A stretch of 64,000 nt of DNA from DATKFM01 sp963810485. GTDB taxonomy: Bacteria > Pseudomonadota > Alphaproteobacteria > Dongiales > Dongiaceae. This document shows, in pieces, positions 8,108-16,131 of this stretch. The notes beneath the pieces were generated by a model. The model did no database searches. It saw only the letters and a program-made list of their open reading frames with translations, and had not been told where the DNA came from. Location of the stretch: assembly GCA_963810485.1 (NCBI GenBank), contig CAWENQ010000008.1, positions 248,001 to 312,000 on the forward strand, read 5' to 3'. Both the position numbers and the translations under genes were made by a program. Positions within the stretch are counted from its first letter, which is position 1. Every line of letters starts with the position of its first letter.

Positions 8108-9322
8108 ATGAATGACGCGAGCAAGGATGCGGCGGCGGCAGCGCTCCCGAAGATCACCCTGAAGGCAGGCGAGCAGCGGCGCATGCTGTTCGGGCATCCC
8201 TGGGTCTATTCCAACGAGATTGCCATGGATGCGGCGGCAAAGGCGCTGCCGCTGGGCGCGACGGTGAAGCTCGTGGCCCATGATGGGCGCGCGCTGGGCA
8301 CGGCGATGTTCAATCCGCGCACGCTGATCGCCGCCCGTCTCTGGTCGCGCGAGGCGCAGACCGAGGTGGACCGGGTGTTTCTGGCGGACGTGCTGCAGCG
8401 GGCGCTGGCCCTGCGGCAGAAATTGTTCGATGAGCCCTACTACCGGCTGGTCCATGCCGAGGCGGACGGTCTGCCGGGCACGGTGATCGACCGCTATGGC
8501 GATACGCTGGCGGTGCAGGTCAATTGCGCCGGCGTGGAACAGTTGCTGCCGGACCTGCAGGCGGCCCTGGACCAGGTGCTGCAACCGGCGGCGGTACTAT
8601 TGCGCAACAGCGGCGGCATGCGGACGCTCGAGGGGCTGGAGTCCTATGAGCGCTGGGCCAAGGGCGAGCGCAACGAGCCGATCGAGATCGCCGAGAATGG
8701 CGGCCGCTTCCTGGCCGATCTCTCGGGCGGGCAGAAGACCGGCTGGTTCTTCGATCAGCGGGACAACCGGGCCATGGTGGCGGCGCTGGCAAAGGGCGCG
8801 CGAATGCTGGACGTCTATTGCTACAGCGGCGGCTTCGCGATCCAGGCGGCGCGATCGGGTGCGCGCGAGGTGCTGGCGGTCGACAGTTCTGAGCCGGCGC
8901 TGACGCTGGCGGCCAAGGCGGCGGAGCTGAACGGCGTGGCACAGCACTGCCGCTTCGAGCGGGGCGACGCCTTCGAACGGCTGGCGTCGCTGGCAAACTC
9001 GGGTGAGAAGTTCGATATCGTCGTCGCCGATCCGCCGGCCTTCGTGAAGTCGAAGAAGGAGCTGAACCAGGCCGCGCGGGGCTATCGCAAGCTGGCGCGT
9101 CTGGCGGCGCGGATTGTGACGCCCGGCGGCTTCCTGTTCATCGCCTCCTGTTCCCACCACATGACGCCCGAGCTGTTCGCCGAGCAGGTGGCGCGGGGGC
9201 TCTGGGATGCGGAGCGGCCGGCGAGAATTCTGAGATCGGTCGGCGCCGCCGCCGACCATCCCGTGCATCCGGCGTTGCCGGAGACGGCCTATCTCAAGGG
9301 GCTGTTGATCGCGCTCGATTGA
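8108..9322 (+). CDS. rlmI: Class I rRNA methyltransferase, RlmI type (PUA + SAM domain)
   Basis: 404 residues matching the family that methylates C5 of a cytosine in 23S rRNA. An N-terminal PUA domain (LKAGEQRRMLFGHPWVYSNEI) is followed by the central EEHEE-like region (YYRLVHAEADGLPGTVIDRYG) and a Rossmann methyltransferase domain. In the latter, MLDVYCYSGGFAIQAARSGA binds SAM, DIVVADPPAFVKSK is motif IV and FIASCSHHM carries the catalytic cysteine. It lies 21 bases after ggt on the same strand, so co-transcription is possible but functionally unexplained. Confidence 0.9.
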   Translation: MNDASKDAAAAALPKITLKAGEQRRMLFGHPWVYSNEIAMDAAAKALPLGATVKLVAHDGRALGTAMFNPRTLIAARLWSREAQTEVDRVFLADVLQRALALRQKLFDEPYYRLVHAEADGLPGTVIDRYGDTLAVQVNCAGVEQLLPDLQAALDQVLQPAAVLLRNSGGMRTLEGLESYERWAKGERNEPIEIAENGGRFLADLSGGQKTGWFFDQRDNRAMVAALAKGARMLDVYCYSGGFAIQAARSGAREVLAVDSSEPALTLAAKAAELNGVAQHCRFERGDAFERLASLANSGEKFDIVVADPPAFVKSKKELNQAARGYRKLARLAARIVTPGGFLFIASCSHHMTPELFAEQVARGLWDAERPARILRSVGAAADHPVHPALPETAYLKGLLIALD

Positions 9323-9337
9323 GCGCGGCGGGCGCCG

Positions 9338-9535
9338 TCAGTGCGGGCGCTTGGCCGGATGGTCGAAGTGCTGCTTGATCTGAAAGAGCGCGAAACCGAC
9401 GGCGAAGGCGAAGAACAGCAGCCCGCCATAATAGGCCACCGGCTGCTCCGGGCCGCCGCGGGCCGACACGAACAGCGCTATGACGCCGAACAGAAACGCG
9501 ATACCACACCAGATCCAACGGTTAAAATCCTGCAT
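9338..9535 (-). CDS. Small membrane protein of unknown function
   Basis: A 65-residue protein with two predicted membrane segments: residues about 8-24 (IWCGIAFLFGVIALFVS) and about 34-50 (YYGGLLFFAFAVGFALF). A short charged tail ends HFDHPAKRPH. I do not recognise a family. Coding status is supported by the clean hydrophobic pattern and by the lack of any better frame in this gap. It faces the rRNA methyltransferase gene tail to tail. Confidence 0.6.
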   Translation of the reverse strand: MQDFNRWIWCGIAFLFGVIALFVSARGGPEQPVAYYGGLLFFAFAVGFALFQIKQHFDHPAKRPH

Positions 9536-9671
9536 CTTCGGCCCCTCGTTGCGAGCGGGTGGAATTTAGGGGGCGGCACTGCTTCTGGCAACTCCCGAGG
9601 CAGGGGAGGAACGCGCAACTTGCCGCGGGTCCGCTTTGCGCCACCGGCGGACGTTCGGGGACGCGGGCGAG

Positions 9672-10532
9672 TTATTTCTTGCTTGCTTTTGCTGCCGTCT
9701 GGCCCTCGCGTTCCCGCCGCTTTTCCTCCACCAGCCGCTCAAACTCCTCGATATGCGCCGCCAGCTTCGCTACCTCGCAGCGCGGGCACCAGAGCAGCTT
9801 CTTGCGGCGGAGGAACAGTATCTTGCGGCGGCTTTTGCATTTCTTGCAGCCGGGCGCGCCATTCCATGTATCGAAGTCGGGGAGCGCGAGCAGCTCGCGC
9901 AGAAAGAACGGGTGCGTGGCTGCCAGGCGGGCGATCTCCCCATGCTCGAAATAGCGCGGCGATAGGTCGAGATGACTCAGTCGCTGCAGATCGACCAGCG
10001 GGCTGAGATCTCCTTCGAGCACCTTTGCGGACATGATGTTCAGCCGCTCGAGCCCGGTGAGCGCCCGCAGCGGCGTCAGTGAGGGCAGTCCCTGGGTCGT
10101 CCAGACGCCGCCGGTCAGGGCCAGGTTCCGCAGTCCCGTCAGCGCCGCCAGCGGCGCCAGGGATTCGATGGCGCCGAGATCGTTGAACGAGAGAGTCGTG
10201 AGCCGCGTCAGCTGCTCGATTCCGTCGAGGCGCGTCAGCTTCGGGCATTGCCAGACCGTCAGCGTCTCCAGCGTCGTGAATCCAGCAAGAAATTGCAGGT
10301 CACCGGCATCTGCATGGCGCACGCTCAATGTCGTCAGCCGCGGCAAGCGGAGACCCGCCAGTACCGGGACATGCCGGCGCGGCAGCCGGTAGACCTGCAG
10401 CAGAGTAAGTGCTTCGAACTCCCGCAGCGTCGCGAGATCTTTTGCCGTGCCGTCGACCCACAATAGCGTCAGCCCGCGATCGACCCCCGCCAGCGACGTT
10501 CGCAGCGGTTCGTTCTCATCCATGTCGGCCAC
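9672..10532 (-). CDS. Leucine-rich-repeat protein with C-terminal zinc ribbon
   Basis: 286 residues. From about residue 15 to 215 the protein consists of leucine-rich repeats of roughly 22-24 residues (for example LPRLTTLSVRHADAGDLQFL, LTRLTTLSFNDLGAIESLAPL, LTGLRNLALTG, LTGLERLNIMSA, LQRLSHLDLS). The C-terminus carries CKKCKSRRKILFLRRKKLLWCPRC, two CxxC knuckles about 18 residues apart, which look like a zinc ribbon. A basic coiled tail rich in E, R and K follows. No signal peptide is visible, so it is probably cytoplasmic. The LRR part suggests protein binding and the basic ribbon suggests nucleic-acid or protein contact. No function is known to me. Confidence 0.75.
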   Translation of the reverse strand: MADMDENEPLRTSLAGVDRGLTLLWVDGTAKDLATLREFEALTLLQVYRLPRRHVPVLAGLRLPRLTTLSVRHADAGDLQFLAGFTTLETLTVWQCPKLTRLDGIEQLTRLTTLSFNDLGAIESLAPLAALTGLRNLALTGGVWTTQGLPSLTPLRALTGLERLNIMSAKVLEGDLSPLVDLQRLSHLDLSPRYFEHGEIARLAATHPFFLRELLALPDFDTWNGAPGCKKCKSRRKILFLRRKKLLWCPRCEVAKLAAHIEEFERLVEEKRREREGQTAAKASKK

Positions 10533-10561
10533 TCCTGTCCCTCGGCAAACGCCGCTCCGTA

Positions 10562-11626
10562 CTATTGCACCTTGCCGCGAGCCGCGACTGCAAAGGCGCG
10601 TTCGACGCGGTCGCCGCGCACGCCGTAGACGACGTCATGCAGGTTGCTGACCGCGCAGGCGTGGTTGGGGATGATGGTCACGCGTTCGCCGATGGCGGGC
10701 CGCGCGTTGCAAGCGGCGACGTCGAGGTGGCCATGCTCCTCGCTGAGCCCGGGCAACGCCGCTTTCGGATATTCCAGCACCTGGCCATAGCCTTCCAGTC
10801 CCATGGGATCGGAGGACAGCGTTTTCGAGCCGGCGTCGACGATGGCCCGCGCATCGGTCGGCCGCGAAACCACGGTCGTGACGATGCGCAGCGCGCAATC
10901 TTCCAGTGTGCCGACGCCGTGGGCGACCATGTAGCGGTCGCTGTAGATGTAGGTGCCCGGACGATGCTCCGTCGCCGGGACCACGTCCCGGGCCCGGTAG
11001 AGATCGGGCGTGCCGCCGGTGCTCACGACCTCGACGGCCAGGCCCTTCTTCCCGCAGGCGGCGATTGCTTCCGTCAGCCAGGCGGAGGTCGGCGCGGCCG
11101 TGCCCTTGGGCGCATAGGTCATGAGGCCGCGGAAGGCGAGGCTCGGCAGCCGGGAGATCTCGGCGGCCAGCTCGGCGGCCGCTTCCGGCGACTGGACGCC
11201 GCAGCGGCCGGCGCCGGTGTCGCACTCGACCATCGCGCCGGCGCTGAGACCCGCCGCCGCCAGCGCCGCCGAAACGCCTTCGGCGGCCTCGCGGCTGTCG
11301 AACACGATCGTCAATTGCGTCCGCCGCGCCAGCGCCGCCAGCCGCTCCAGCTTTTGACGGCCAACGATGTTGTAGGTGATAAGGATATCCTCGATGCCGG
11401 CGTCGGCCATGACCTCGGCCTCGCCGATTTTCTGGCAGGTGATGCCGACGGCGCCGAGTTCGACCTGGCGCCGGGCCAGCTCGGGTATCTTATGCGTCTT
11501 GATGTGGGGCCGCAGGGCGAGTCCATTGCGGCGGCAATAATCCTGGGCGCGCGCCAGATTACGCTCGACGGCGTCGAGGTCGATGGTGATGCAGGGCGTG
11601 TCGAGATCGTCGATGGTCCAGGACAA
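10562..11626 (-). CDS. D-threonine aldolase / D-serine dehydratase-like PLP enzyme
   Basis: 354 residues of the fold-type III (alanine-racemase-fold) family that includes low-specificity D-threonine aldolase and D-3-hydroxyaspartate aldolase. It starts MSWTIDDLDTPCITID, the usual N-terminus of that group. Lys43 in RPHIKTHK is the PLP lysine. IPNHACAVSNL near the C-terminus carries the His and Cys expected to hold the divalent metal. It would split or dehydrate a D-beta-hydroxy amino acid, but the exact substrate is not readable. It is divergent from an amino-acid ABC transporter and probably shares its control region. Confidence 0.85.
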   Translation of the reverse strand: MSWTIDDLDTPCITIDLDAVERNLARAQDYCRRNGLALRPHIKTHKIPELARRQVELGAVGITCQKIGEAEVMADAGIEDILITYNIVGRQKLERLAALARRTQLTIVFDSREAAEGVSAALAAAGLSAGAMVECDTGAGRCGVQSPEAAAELAAEISRLPSLAFRGLMTYAPKGTAAPTSAWLTEAIAACGKKGLAVEVVSTGGTPDLYRARDVVPATEHRPGTYIYSDRYMVAHGVGTLEDCALRIVTTVVSRPTDARAIVDAGSKTLSSDPMGLEGYGQVLEYPKAALPGLSEEHGHLDVAACNARPAIGERVTIIPNHACAVSNLHDVVYGVRGDRVERAFAVAARGKVQ

Positions 11627-11658
11627 GTATCAGCTCCGCATGCGTAGGGGTCGATGGC

Positions 11659-11688
11659 TTGACGCCAGCCTGCGTACCATATCATGGT
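11659..11688 (+). promoter_or_regulatory. Putative promoter with overlapping operator dyad before the amino-acid ABC operon
   Basis: TTGACG at 11659-11664 and TATCAT at 11680-11685 make a sigma-70-like pair with a short 15-base spacer. The dyad ACCAT-ATC-ATGGT at 11676-11688 overlaps the -10 region, which is a good position for a repressor. The intergenic region separates divergent genes (aldolase-like gene start at 11626, transporter operon start at 11768). GntR-family operators often have this size, but the regulator is not in the window. Confidence 0.35.
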
Positions 11689-11767
11689 GTCAATGTGGCT
11701 GGCGATGCCGGCTCCGCGCCGGAGTCGCAGCCGGGAGGCAGCGTTCAAGAAAAAGGGGAGTTCGACC

Positions 11768-12657
11768 ATGCAGGACCTCGATACAAACAGACGTTCGTTC
11801 ATGCTCGCCGGCGGCCTCGGCTTGGCCGGCGCCGCAGCCGCGGCGGCCACAACGACCGCGATTTCGCCGCAAGTGGCTTATGCGCAAGCCGCTGGCGACA
11901 GCCTGTTGCGCACCATATTGGATCGCGGCCACCTGATCGTCGGCACCGGCTAGCACCAATGCGCCCTGGCATTTCGAAGACGAGCAGGGAAACCTGGTCG
12001 GCATGGACATCGCCATGGCGCAGATCCTCGCCCAGGGGCTGTTCGATGATCCGACCAAGATCGAATTCGTGAAGCAGGAGGCCGATGCCCGCATTCCCAA
12101 CGTCACCACCGGCAAGGTCGACATCACCATCCAGTTCATGACGGTGACGTCGGGCCGCGCCCAGCTCGTGAATTTCTCACGTCCGTATTATGTGGAGGGT
12201 ATCGCCCTCCTGACGAAGCCGGGCAGCGGCAAGGAAAAGTTCGACGCGCTGCTGAGCGGCGGCGGCGGCACCAAGGTTTCCATCCTGCAGAACGTTGACG
12301 CCGAGCAGTCGGTGCACGCGGTGCTGCCGGAGGCCGAGGTGCTGCAGATCGACAGCCAGGCCAACGTCATCCAGGCGCTCGATTCCAACCGGGTCGACGC
12401 CGCCGCGGTCGATCTGTCGACGGTGTGGTGGATGGCGAAGCGCGCGCCGGACAAGTACGCCGACTTCCGGCAAGAAGTGGTTCAGCATGCTGTACTCGGC
12501 GGCGCTGCGGCAGGGCGATCTCGATTGGTGGCGCTTCGTCAACACCACCTGGGACGTCGCCATGTTCGGGCATAACAACGCCATCTTCGACAAGGCGTTC
12601 TCGGACTTCTTCGGCCTGCAGCCGCCGGTGCGCGAGCCGGGCTTCCCGAAGATTTGA
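11768..12657 (+). pseudogene. Amino-acid ABC transporter substrate-binding protein, two frameshifts
   Basis: Periplasmic solute-binding protein of the polar amino-acid type. It starts MQDLDTNRRSFMLAGG with a Tat-like twin-arginine signal (NRRSFML) and an AxA-like cleavage region, after a good ribosome site (AGGGGAG). The frame breaks at about 11951, where an extra T makes a stop in GTG-STNAPWHFEDE. It breaks again at about 12467, where an extra C interrupts ADFGKKWFSML. Removing one base at each place restores a continuous family-like protein of about 295 residues ending PPVREPGFPKI. Either sequencing error or a true pseudogene. The intact neighbours favour error. Confidence 0.8.
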
Positions 12658-12691
12658 CGTCGGCCGTCGGCGATTTGCAGTTATCCAAGGC

Positions 12692-12720
12692 GCCGGGGCG
12701 GGCGATTAACCCGCCCCGGC
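12692..12720 (+). promoter_or_regulatory. Stem-loop between binding-protein and permease genes
   Basis: Perfect 11-bp stem (GCCGGGGCGGG pairs with CCCGCCCCGGC) around a 7-base loop CGATTAA. It lies after the binding-protein stop and 16 bases before the permease start. Such intercistronic stems commonly protect the upstream message, so that more binding protein than permease is made. There is no T-run, so full termination is unlikely. Confidence 0.7.
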
Positions 12721-12736
12721 ATCCTGGTTCTCGGCG

Positions 12737-13402
12737 ATGACCTATCACATCAACTACAATTTCGTCTGGCAGTATTTCGACAAGTTCTACTGGGGCCTGC
12801 TGCTGGGCATCGAACTGGCGTTGATCTCGATCCTGTTCGGCGCGGTGTTCGGGCTTGGCCTGGCGCTCGTTCATGTGGACGGGCCGCGCTGGGCGCGGCG
12901 GCTCGTCTCCGCCTATGTCGAGTTCATCCGCAACCAGCCGCTCTTGCTGCTGGTCTATCTCGTCTTCTACGGCATCCCCAGCGTCGGCGGCTTCAAGTAC
13001 AGCCCGACCCTGTCCTTCATCATCACGCTGTCGATCTATTCGGCGGCCTACCTGGTCGAGATCTTCCGCTCCGGCCTCGACGCGGTGCCCCGCGGCGTGG
13101 TGGAGGCGGGCAAGGCGATCGGCCTGACGCCACTGCAGCGCCTGATCCATGTGCGGCTGCCCACCATGCTACGCATCACCATGCCGGCACTGGGCAATCA
13201 GTTCGTCTCCTTGTTCAAGGATACGTCGGTCGCCTACGTCATCGCGGTTCCCGAACTGACCTATGCGGCGAAGTGGCTGGCCACCAACAAGTTCCGCATC
13301 TTCGAGGGCTACAGCATCCTGGCGCCGATGTATTTGGTCACCTGCTACGCCATCTTCGCCATTTTCCGCCTGCTCGAACGGCGCTTCACGATACGGCGCT
13401 AG
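12737..13402 (+). CDS. Polar amino-acid ABC transporter permease (HisM/GlnP family)
   Basis: Inner-membrane permease of 221 residues, normal for the family. Hydrophobic segments begin at about residue 20 (GLLLGIELALISILFGAVFGL). The EAA loop that contacts the ATPase is visible as VVEAGKAIGLTPLQRLIHVRLP. It ends FRLLERRFTIRR, a typical C-terminus. The second permease starts 3 bases later and the ATPase follows, so the four genes form one operon for an amino acid. The adjacent PLP enzymes suggest the cargo is then degraded. Confidence 0.93.
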   Translation: MTYHINYNFVWQYFDKFYWGLLLGIELALISILFGAVFGLGLALVHVDGPRWARRLVSAYVEFIRNQPLLLLVYLVFYGIPSVGGFKYSPTLSFIITLSIYSAAYLVEIFRSGLDAVPRGVVEAGKAIGLTPLQRLIHVRLPTMLRITMPALGNQFVSLFKDTSVAYVIAVPELTYAAKWLATNKFRIFEGYSILAPMYLVTCYAIFAIFRLLERRFTIRR

Positions 13403-13405
13403 GCC

Positions 13406-14060
13406 ATGGAACTCGCCATCTACTCATTGCCGTTCTTGTGGCAGGGTACCTTGATCACCCTCGGGATCTCGGCCATGGTCACCGTTCTATCCCTCGTGAT
13501 CGGAGTCGCTGCTGGGCACGCTGTCCTGCTACGGCCCCTTGCCCGTCCGCTGGGCGATCCGGCTGCTTTATTGCGACGTGATCCGCGGTATTCCGGTTCT
13601 CGTGCTCATCTTCACGATCTACTACGGACTGCCGCTGTTGATCGGTTTCGAGATCAACAGCTTCCTCACGGCGGTTGTCGCGCTCACAGTGTTCACGACA
13701 GCGCAGGTGACGGAGATCGCCCGCGGCGCCATCCAGTCGATCCACTTCGGCCAGACCGAGGCCGGCAAGGCTATCGGCCTCGGCTTCTGGCCGCGCATGA
13801 TCTACGTCGTCCTGCCTCAGGCCGTGCGCCGGTTCCTGCCGCCCTGGATCAACAGCGTCACCGATGTGGTGAAGGGCAGCGCCCTGGTTTCCCTGGTCGG
13901 CATCGTCGACCTGATGCTGGCGACCCAGCAGGTCATCGGCCGCGTCTATGAGCCAATGCCGCTCTATATCGTCTGCTCCATCATCTATTTCCTCATCAAC
14001 TACAGCCTGTCGAGCGCCAGCCGGAAGCTCGAGGCGCGCTTCGTCTATATCCGGGAGTGA
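13406..14060 (+). pseudogene. Second polar amino-acid ABC permease, one frameshift
   Basis: Reads MELAIYSLPFLWQGTLITLGISAMVTVLSLVIGV and then shifts frame near 13507, continuing as LLGTLSCYGPLPVRWAIRLLY to the end. One extra base explains the break. After it come the EAA loop TEAGKAIGLGFWPRMIYVVLPQ and a normal C-terminus RKLEARFVYIRE. The repaired length of about 217 residues is normal. Its stop overlaps the GTG start of the ATPase gene (GTGA). The clean resumption of family sequence makes a base-call error the more likely cause. Confidence 0.8.
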
Positions 14061-14878
14061 GCAGCGTGAGCAGGACAGCCAATGGCCGCAATGGCGATGC
14101 CGTCGTCCGCATCCGCGGCCTGACCAAGTCCTTCGACACCAACCGCGTGCTGAACGGCGTCGACCTCGAGGTCACGCGCGGCGAGGTCGTGAGCATCATC
14201 GGGCCGTCGGGCAGCGGCAAGACGACGCTGCTGCGCTGCGTGAATGCCCTCGAGATCTACGACGAGGGATCGGTCATGCTCGACGGCGTCGAGGTCGGCT
14301 ACACCGAGGGCGCCGCCCGCCGCCGCCGCAGGGAACGCGAACTCTCCGCCATCCGCGCGGAGACCGGCATGGTGTTCCAGATGTTCTACCTGTTCCCGCA
14401 TTTGACGGCGGCCGAGAACGTGATGCTGGGCTTGCGCAAGGTGCGCGGCAAGAGCAAGGCCGAAGCGCGCGAAATAGCCGAACGCTGGCTGACCCGCGTC
14501 GGACTGGCCGAGAAGTTCGACAGCTATCCGGCGCAGCTATCCGGCGGCCAGCAGCAGCGCGTCGGCATCGCCCGCGCCGTCGCCATGGAGCCGAAGGTGC
14601 TGCTGCTCGACGAGATCACTTCGGCGCTCGATCCGGAACTCGTGGGCGAGGTGCTGGCCGTGGTGCGTCAGCTTGCGGTTGACGGCATGACCATGATCGT
14701 GGTCACCCACGAGATGGCATTCGCCCGCGAGGTCAGCGATCTCGTGGTGTTCATGGATGGCGGCCGCATCGTCGTCGCGGGCCGGCCCGACGAAGTCCTG
14801 CAGAACCCGAGCCATGAGCGGCTCAAGACCTTCCTGTCACGGCTCGACAGCAATCGTGGCCCCAAGGCCGCGTCCTAG
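14057..14878 (+). CDS. Polar amino-acid ABC transporter ATP-binding protein
   Basis: 273 residues with all ABC ATPase motifs: Walker A GPSGSGKTT, Q-loop VFQMFYLFPHLTA, signature LSGGQQQRVGIARA, Walker B VLLLDEITSALD and the switch histidine in VVTHE. The GTG at 14057 overlaps the stop of the permease. GTG at 14066 is an alternative start. It supplies energy for the two permeases and the binding protein upstream. The next gene, a PLP enzyme, begins 29 bases downstream. Confidence 0.94.
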   Translation: MSSVSRTANGRNGDAVVRIRGLTKSFDTNRVLNGVDLEVTRGEVVSIIGPSGSGKTTLLRCVNALEIYDEGSVMLDGVEVGYTEGAARRRRRERELSAIRAETGMVFQMFYLFPHLTAAENVMLGLRKVRGKSKAEAREIAERWLTRVGLAEKFDSYPAQLSGGQQQRVGIARAVAMEPKVLLLDEITSALDPELVGEVLAVVRQLAVDGMTMIVVTHEMAFAREVSDLVVFMDGGRIVVAGRPDEVLQNPSHERLKTFLSRLDSNRGPKAAS

Positions 14879-14907
14879 ATCAGCTTCCTCATCCAAGGTC
14901 ATCGCCC

Positions 14908-16113
14908 ATGCCCTCAAACCGCCCCGATATCCGCCCGCAACTCGGCCTGCGCCCCATCATCAATGTTTCCGGCACGATGACTTCGCTCGGCGCTTCCATC
15001 GTCGTGCCCGAAGCAGTGCAGATGGCCGAAGGCATCCTCAGCGAGTTCGTGGAGATCAACGAGCTGCACCGGCGCGCTAGCACGACGATTGCTCAAGCGA
15101 CAGGTGCCGAGGCCGGCTGCATCACCGCCTCCTGTTCCGCTGGGATCACCATCGCCGTCGCCGGCTGCATGACTGGCGCCGATCTGGCGCGCATCGAGCA
15201 GTTGCCGGATGCCACGGGCATGAAGGACGAAGTGCTGATCCAGGCCGGCCACATGGTCTATTACGGCGCGCCGATTGAGCAGGCGCTCCGCTTGACCGGG
15301 GCTAAGGTCGTGCCGGTCGGGCAATCGACGTACGCCCGCCCCTATCACCTGGCCGGAAAGATCAACGAGCGGACAGCAGCGGCCGTCTATGTGATTTCCC
15401 ATCACGCCGTGCAGTATGGGCAAATCGACCTGGCTGAGTTCTGCGCCATCTGCCGGGAGCGCGGCGTGCCTGTCATCGTCGACGCCGCGTCCGAGTACGA
15501 TCTCCGCGGCTTCCTCGCCAAGGGCGCCGATATCGTCTGCTACAGCGCACACAAGTTCCTGGGCGGCCCGACCGCCGGCATCGTCGCCGGGCGCAAGGAC
15601 CTGGTGCGCGCGGCGTTCCTGCAGAACAACGGCATCGGCCGCGGCATGAAGGTGGGCAAGGAGAGCATCGCCGGCACGATCGCCGCGCTGGAAGCCTGGG
15701 GCAAACGCGACCACATAGCCGTGCGTGCGCGGGAGACCGGCTATCTGAAGCTGTGGATGGACCGCCTAGCAAAGGTGCCGGGACTAAGGCCCAGCATCGT
15801 ACCGGATCCCACCGACAATCCGCTCGACCGGCTGAAGCTGGAAGTCAACGCCGCGGAGTCCGGCACCACGGCCTGGGCGCTCGCGTCCGCGCTGGCCCGC
15901 GCCGAGCCGCCGGTCATCGTGCGCGACCACGAGGTCGAACATGGCCATTTCTACCTTGACCCCTGCAATCTCCATCCGGGCGAAGCCGAAGTCGTCGCCA
16001 ACCAGATCGCCGCCATCGCCACGGCGATCCGTGGCAAGCCTTCCCCGGATCTCGCCGACATGCGCCGGCGGCAATATGAGGCGCTGCTCGCCTGGCCCGA
16101 CTGGCTGCCATAG
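14908..16113 (+). CDS. SelA-like PLP-dependent enzyme (amino-acid lyase/transferase)
   Basis: 401 residues of the SelA/DgaE-like branch of fold-type I PLP enzymes. It starts PQLGLRPIINVSGTMTSLG, a hallmark N-terminus of this branch. Asp192 (VIVDAASEYDL) should face the pyridine nitrogen and Lys216 in CYSAHKFLGGPTAGI should bind PLP. Members act on amino sugars' acids or amino acids; true SelA makes selenocysteyl-tRNA. No selenium gene lies nearby and the length is below that of SelA. A catabolic role on the amino acid imported by the adjacent ABC system is the better reading. It is the last gene of that operon. Confidence 0.85.
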   Translation: MPSNRPDIRPQLGLRPIINVSGTMTSLGASIVVPEAVQMAEGILSEFVEINELHRRASTTIAQATGAEAGCITASCSAGITIAVAGCMTGADLARIEQLPDATGMKDEVLIQAGHMVYYGAPIEQALRLTGAKVVPVGQSTYARPYHLAGKINERTAAAVYVISHHAVQYGQIDLAEFCAICRERGVPVIVDAASEYDLRGFLAKGADIVCYSAHKFLGGPTAGIVAGRKDLVRAAFLQNNGIGRGMKVGKESIAGTIAALEAWGKRDHIAVRARETGYLKLWMDRLAKVPGLRPSIVPDPTDNPLDRLKLEVNAAESGTTAWALASALARAEPPVIVRDHEVEHGHFYLDPCNLHPGEAEVVANQIAAIATAIRGKPSPDLADMRRRQYEALLAWPDWLP

Positions 16114-16131
16114 TCAAGTCCTAGGCAGGGA

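Noticed and set aside
14908..16113. Selenocysteine synthase (selA)
   Set aside because: Shorter than SelA, no selB, selC or selD nearby, and it is placed in an amino-acid transport operon.
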